Source: Deltaproteobacteria bacterium (GTDB taxonomy: Bacteria; Desulfobacterota; Binatia; Binatales; Binataceae). From it: DNA of 6,534 nt. The position numbers and the translations under genes were made by a program. Positions 4,635 to 6,534 of the stretch are shown one piece after another (position 1 is the stretch's first letter; every line of letters begins with the position of its first letter). Location of the stretch: positions 1 through 6,534 of the forward strand of contig DAHZDR010000521.1 of NCBI GenBank assembly GCA_027403435.1, given 5' to 3'. The notes beneath the pieces are model-generated. The model had not been told where the DNA came from. It worked only from the letters and a program-made list of their open reading frames with translations, and did no database searches.

Positions 4635-6534
4635 ATGGCTTCACGGGTCGCCCACGCGATTATCGGCGCCGCCGGCCATATCGATCACGGCAAAACCGCG
4701 CTGGTGCGCGCGCTCACCGGGCAGGAGACCGATCGCCTCAAAGAGGAGCGCGAACGCGGCATCTCGATCGATCTCGGCTTCGCCTGGTTCGCGCTGCCCG
4801 GCGGCGCGCTCGCCGGCGTAATCGACGTTCCCGGCCATGAGCGCTTTATCCGCAACATGCTGGCCGGCGCCCACGGCATCGATCTCGCCCTGTTCACGGT
4901 CGCGGCGGACGACGGCGTGATGCCGCAGTCGGAGGAGCATCTCGACATCCTCCATCTGCTCGGCGTCGGCCGCGGCATTTTCGTGATCACCAAGTCCGAT
5001 CTCGCCGATCGCCAGCGGCTCGACGAGGTGCGCGAGGAAATCGGGCTGCTCGCCGAAGGCACGACCCTCGCCGACGCGCCGATTCTCGAAGTGTCATCGC
5101 TGACGGGCGCGGGCATCGAGGCGTTGCGCGCCGAGATCGTCCGGATGCTCGACGGCTTCGCCGCGCGCCGCCCGACCGGCCTGTTCCGCCTGCCGGTCGA
5201 TCGCGCCTTCGTGATCAAGGGTCACGGCACGGTGGTGACCGGCGCCGCGATGGGCGCCGAGGCGCGGGTTGGCCAGCGGATGCGCGTGCTGCCGGCCAAC
5301 GCCGAGGCGCGGGTGCGCGGCATCCAGGTGCACGGCGAAGCGGTCGAACGGGCGGGCGTCTGCCAGCGCGTCGCGCTCAATCTCGCCGGCGTCGAACGAA
5401 TCGAACTGACGCGCGGCGACGTGATCGCCGACGAGCGGCTCGATTTCACCACCACGCGCCTCGACGCGCGCGTCGAAATCCGGCCGGCGGCGAAACGCCC
5501 GCTGCGCAATCAGCAGCGCGCGCGCTTTTACCTGGGCGCGGCGGAAACGCCCGCCCGCGTTATCGTGCTCGAGGAACCCGGCGAAATCGCGCCGAAGCAA
5601 GCCGCTTTCGCGCAGCTCGTGCTCGACCATCCGATGGTCGCGCTGGCCGGCGACCGCTTTGTGCTGCGCGACGAAACCAACGTCCGCACGATCGGCGGCG
5701 GCGTCGTGCTCAATCCGCTGGGCCGGCGCGCGCGCCGGCCGCTGGAAGCCTACCTGCGCAAGCTCGCCGCGCTCGCGGGCGGCTTCGGCCCGGACGCGGC
5801 GGCGGCGATGCTCGAATTGCGGGAAGAGCTGGCGGTCACGCCCGCGCGGCTCGCCCTGCTGTTCAACTTGCCCGAAGCGGAAATTCGCGCGGCGCTCGCC
5901 GATCGCCGCTTCGTTCGCCTGACGCTGGGCGACGAGGAGGGCTTTACCACGGCGGCGCGCTGGGACGAGCTCAAACGTTTCGCCGCCGCCGCGCTCGCCG
6001 AATATCACCGCGCCAATCCGCTCGCGCCGGGGATGGAGATGGAGGCGCTGCGCGAGCGGATGCCGTATGCAATCGCGCCGCGCGCCTTTCGCGCGCTACT
6101 CGAGCGGCTATGCCGCGAGAGCGGAATCGCGCGCGAGGACAGCGTGCTGCGCCTGACGGCGCATCGCGTGCAATTGGGCGGCGACGCCGGGCGGCTCGGC
6201 GAGCGGATCGCACAGGCGCTCGCCGAAGCGCGCTTCCAGCCGCCCGACCTCGCGCAGCTTGCGGCGGCGCTCGGGGCGGAGGGCGCCGACCTCGCGCGCT
6301 TGCGCGCGGTGCTCGCCGCGATGGAACGCGAGGGGCGGGTGGTGAAGGTCGCGGCGGAGCTGTATTTCGCGCGCGCGGCGCTCGACGAGGCGCGCGCCCT
6401 GATGGTCGCGCGAATCCAGGCCGACGGCGCGATTACCGCCGCCGTCTTCCGCGATTTGCTGGGCGCTTCGCGCAAATTCTCAATTCCGCTGCTCGATTAC
6501 TTCGACCGTTGCGGCGTGACGCTCCGGGTTGGCG
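4635..6534 (+). CDS. selB: Selenocysteine-specific translation elongation factor SelB, truncated by window edge
   Basis: GTP-binding factor that delivers Sec-tRNA(Sec) to the ribosome at UGA codons marked by a SECIS hairpin. The frame is open from ATG 4635 to the edge (633 codons). The G domain shows G1 GHIDHGKT (14-21), the G2 segment RGISIDLGFA (41-50), G3 DVPGH (64-68), G4 TKSD (119-122) and G5 SSLTGAG (154-160). The 'TDRLKEERERGISIDLGFAW' stretch is diagnostic of SelB over EF-Tu. Beta-barrel domains follow ('FRLPVDRAFVIKGHGTVVTG' at 184-203; 'RPLRNQQRARFYLGAAE' at 288-304; 'VRTIGGGVVLNP' at 350-361), then the C-terminal winged helices that bind SECIS. The last visible part, 'FRDLLGASRKFSIPLLDYFDRCGVTLRVG' (605-633), is the usual SelB ending, so only a few residues should be missing. 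The G2 position that is usually Thr is Ser44, a conservative change. The ribosome binding site is weak (GGGG at 4625-4628). The start is 40 bp after the LEH-like stop. Confidence 0.96.
   Translation, partial: MASRVAHAIIGAAGHIDHGKTALVRALTGQETDRLKEERERGISIDLGFAWFALPGGALAGVIDVPGHERFIRNMLAGAHGIDLALFTVAADDGVMPQSEEHLDILHLLGVGRGIFVITKSDLADRQRLDEVREEIGLLAEGTTLADAPILEVSSLTGAGIEALRAEIVRMLDGFAARRPTGLFRLPVDRAFVIKGHGTVVTGAAMGAEARVGQRMRVLPANAEARVRGIQVHGEAVERAGVCQRVALNLAGVERIELTRGDVIADERLDFTTTRLDARVEIRPAAKRPLRNQQRARFYLGAAETPARVIVLEEPGEIAPKQAAFAQLVLDHPMVALAGDRFVLRDETNVRTIGGGVVLNPLGRRARRPLEAYLRKLAALAGGFGPDAAAAMLELREELAVTPARLALLFNLPEAEIRAALADRRFVRLTLGDEEGFTTAARWDELKRFAAAALAEYHRANPLAPGMEMEALRERMPYAIAPRAFRALLERLCRESGIAREDSVLRLTAHRVQLGGDAGRLGERIAQALAEARFQPPDLAQLAAALGAEGADLARLRAVLAAMEREGRVVKVAAELYFARAALDEARALMVARIQADGAITAAVFRDLLGASRKFSIPLLDYFDRCGVTLRVG

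Noticed and set aside
5094..6475. Minus-strand open frames opposite selB
   Set aside because: The plus strand reads as SelB without interruption, and the antisense translations show only Arg/Ala/Ser-rich composition.
1..6534. tRNA or rRNA genes, CRISPR arrays, insertion sequences, attachment sites
   Set aside because: Coding sequence covers nearly the whole window, and I saw no regularly spaced repeats, transposase-like protein, terminal inverted repeats or cloverleaf-like segment in the short gaps.

Overview
The window comes from a GC-rich bacterium (roughly two thirds GC by eye, with codon third positions mostly G or C) with tightly packed genes. A selenocysteine-specific elongation factor (SelB), a tandem-permease NitT/TauT-type transporter and a GT39-like membrane protein together suggest a Gram-negative, probably environmental lineage. 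Binatia, Rokubacteria or Desulfobacterota-like groups would fit, but this is a guess from gene content and no taxonomic marker is present.

Layout. Positions 1-962 (minus strand) hold the N-terminal 320 residues of a multi-pass membrane protein resembling dolichyl-phosphate-mannose-type (GT39/PMT) transferases, most like the Agl23-type family (TIGR03663). It runs off the left edge. A 192-bp divergent intergenic region (963-1154) separates it from a rightward run of genes: a fused two-domain ABC permease (1155-2882), its ATPase (2925-3683), a small protein consisting of the 'AAA-associated C-terminal' domain (3683-4171), a limonene-1,2-epoxide-hydrolase-like protein (4220-4594), and selB (4635 to the right edge, lacking only the last residues).

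How the genes may work together. The permease carries two complete transmembrane domains, each with an EAA coupling motif, so one permease polypeptide plus an ATPase dimer could form a complete transporter core. No substrate-binding protein is present in the window. The AAA-associated domain, which in relatives is commonly the C-terminal part of the ATPase polypeptide, is here a separate gene overlapping the ATPase stop codon by one base, which implies translational coupling and probably a role as a transporter subunit or regulator. The epoxide-hydrolase-like protein keeps all five catalytic-site residues of limonene epoxide hydrolase and follows 48 bp later with a good ribosome binding site. 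It may act on, or sense, a small hydrophobic ligand related to the transporter. SelB is probably a housekeeping neighbour, but it shows that the organism likely decodes UGA as selenocysteine.

The most notable point is the unusual set of tandem permease, ATPase, split-off AAA-associated domain protein and LEH-fold enzyme. Its substrate cannot be read from the sequence.
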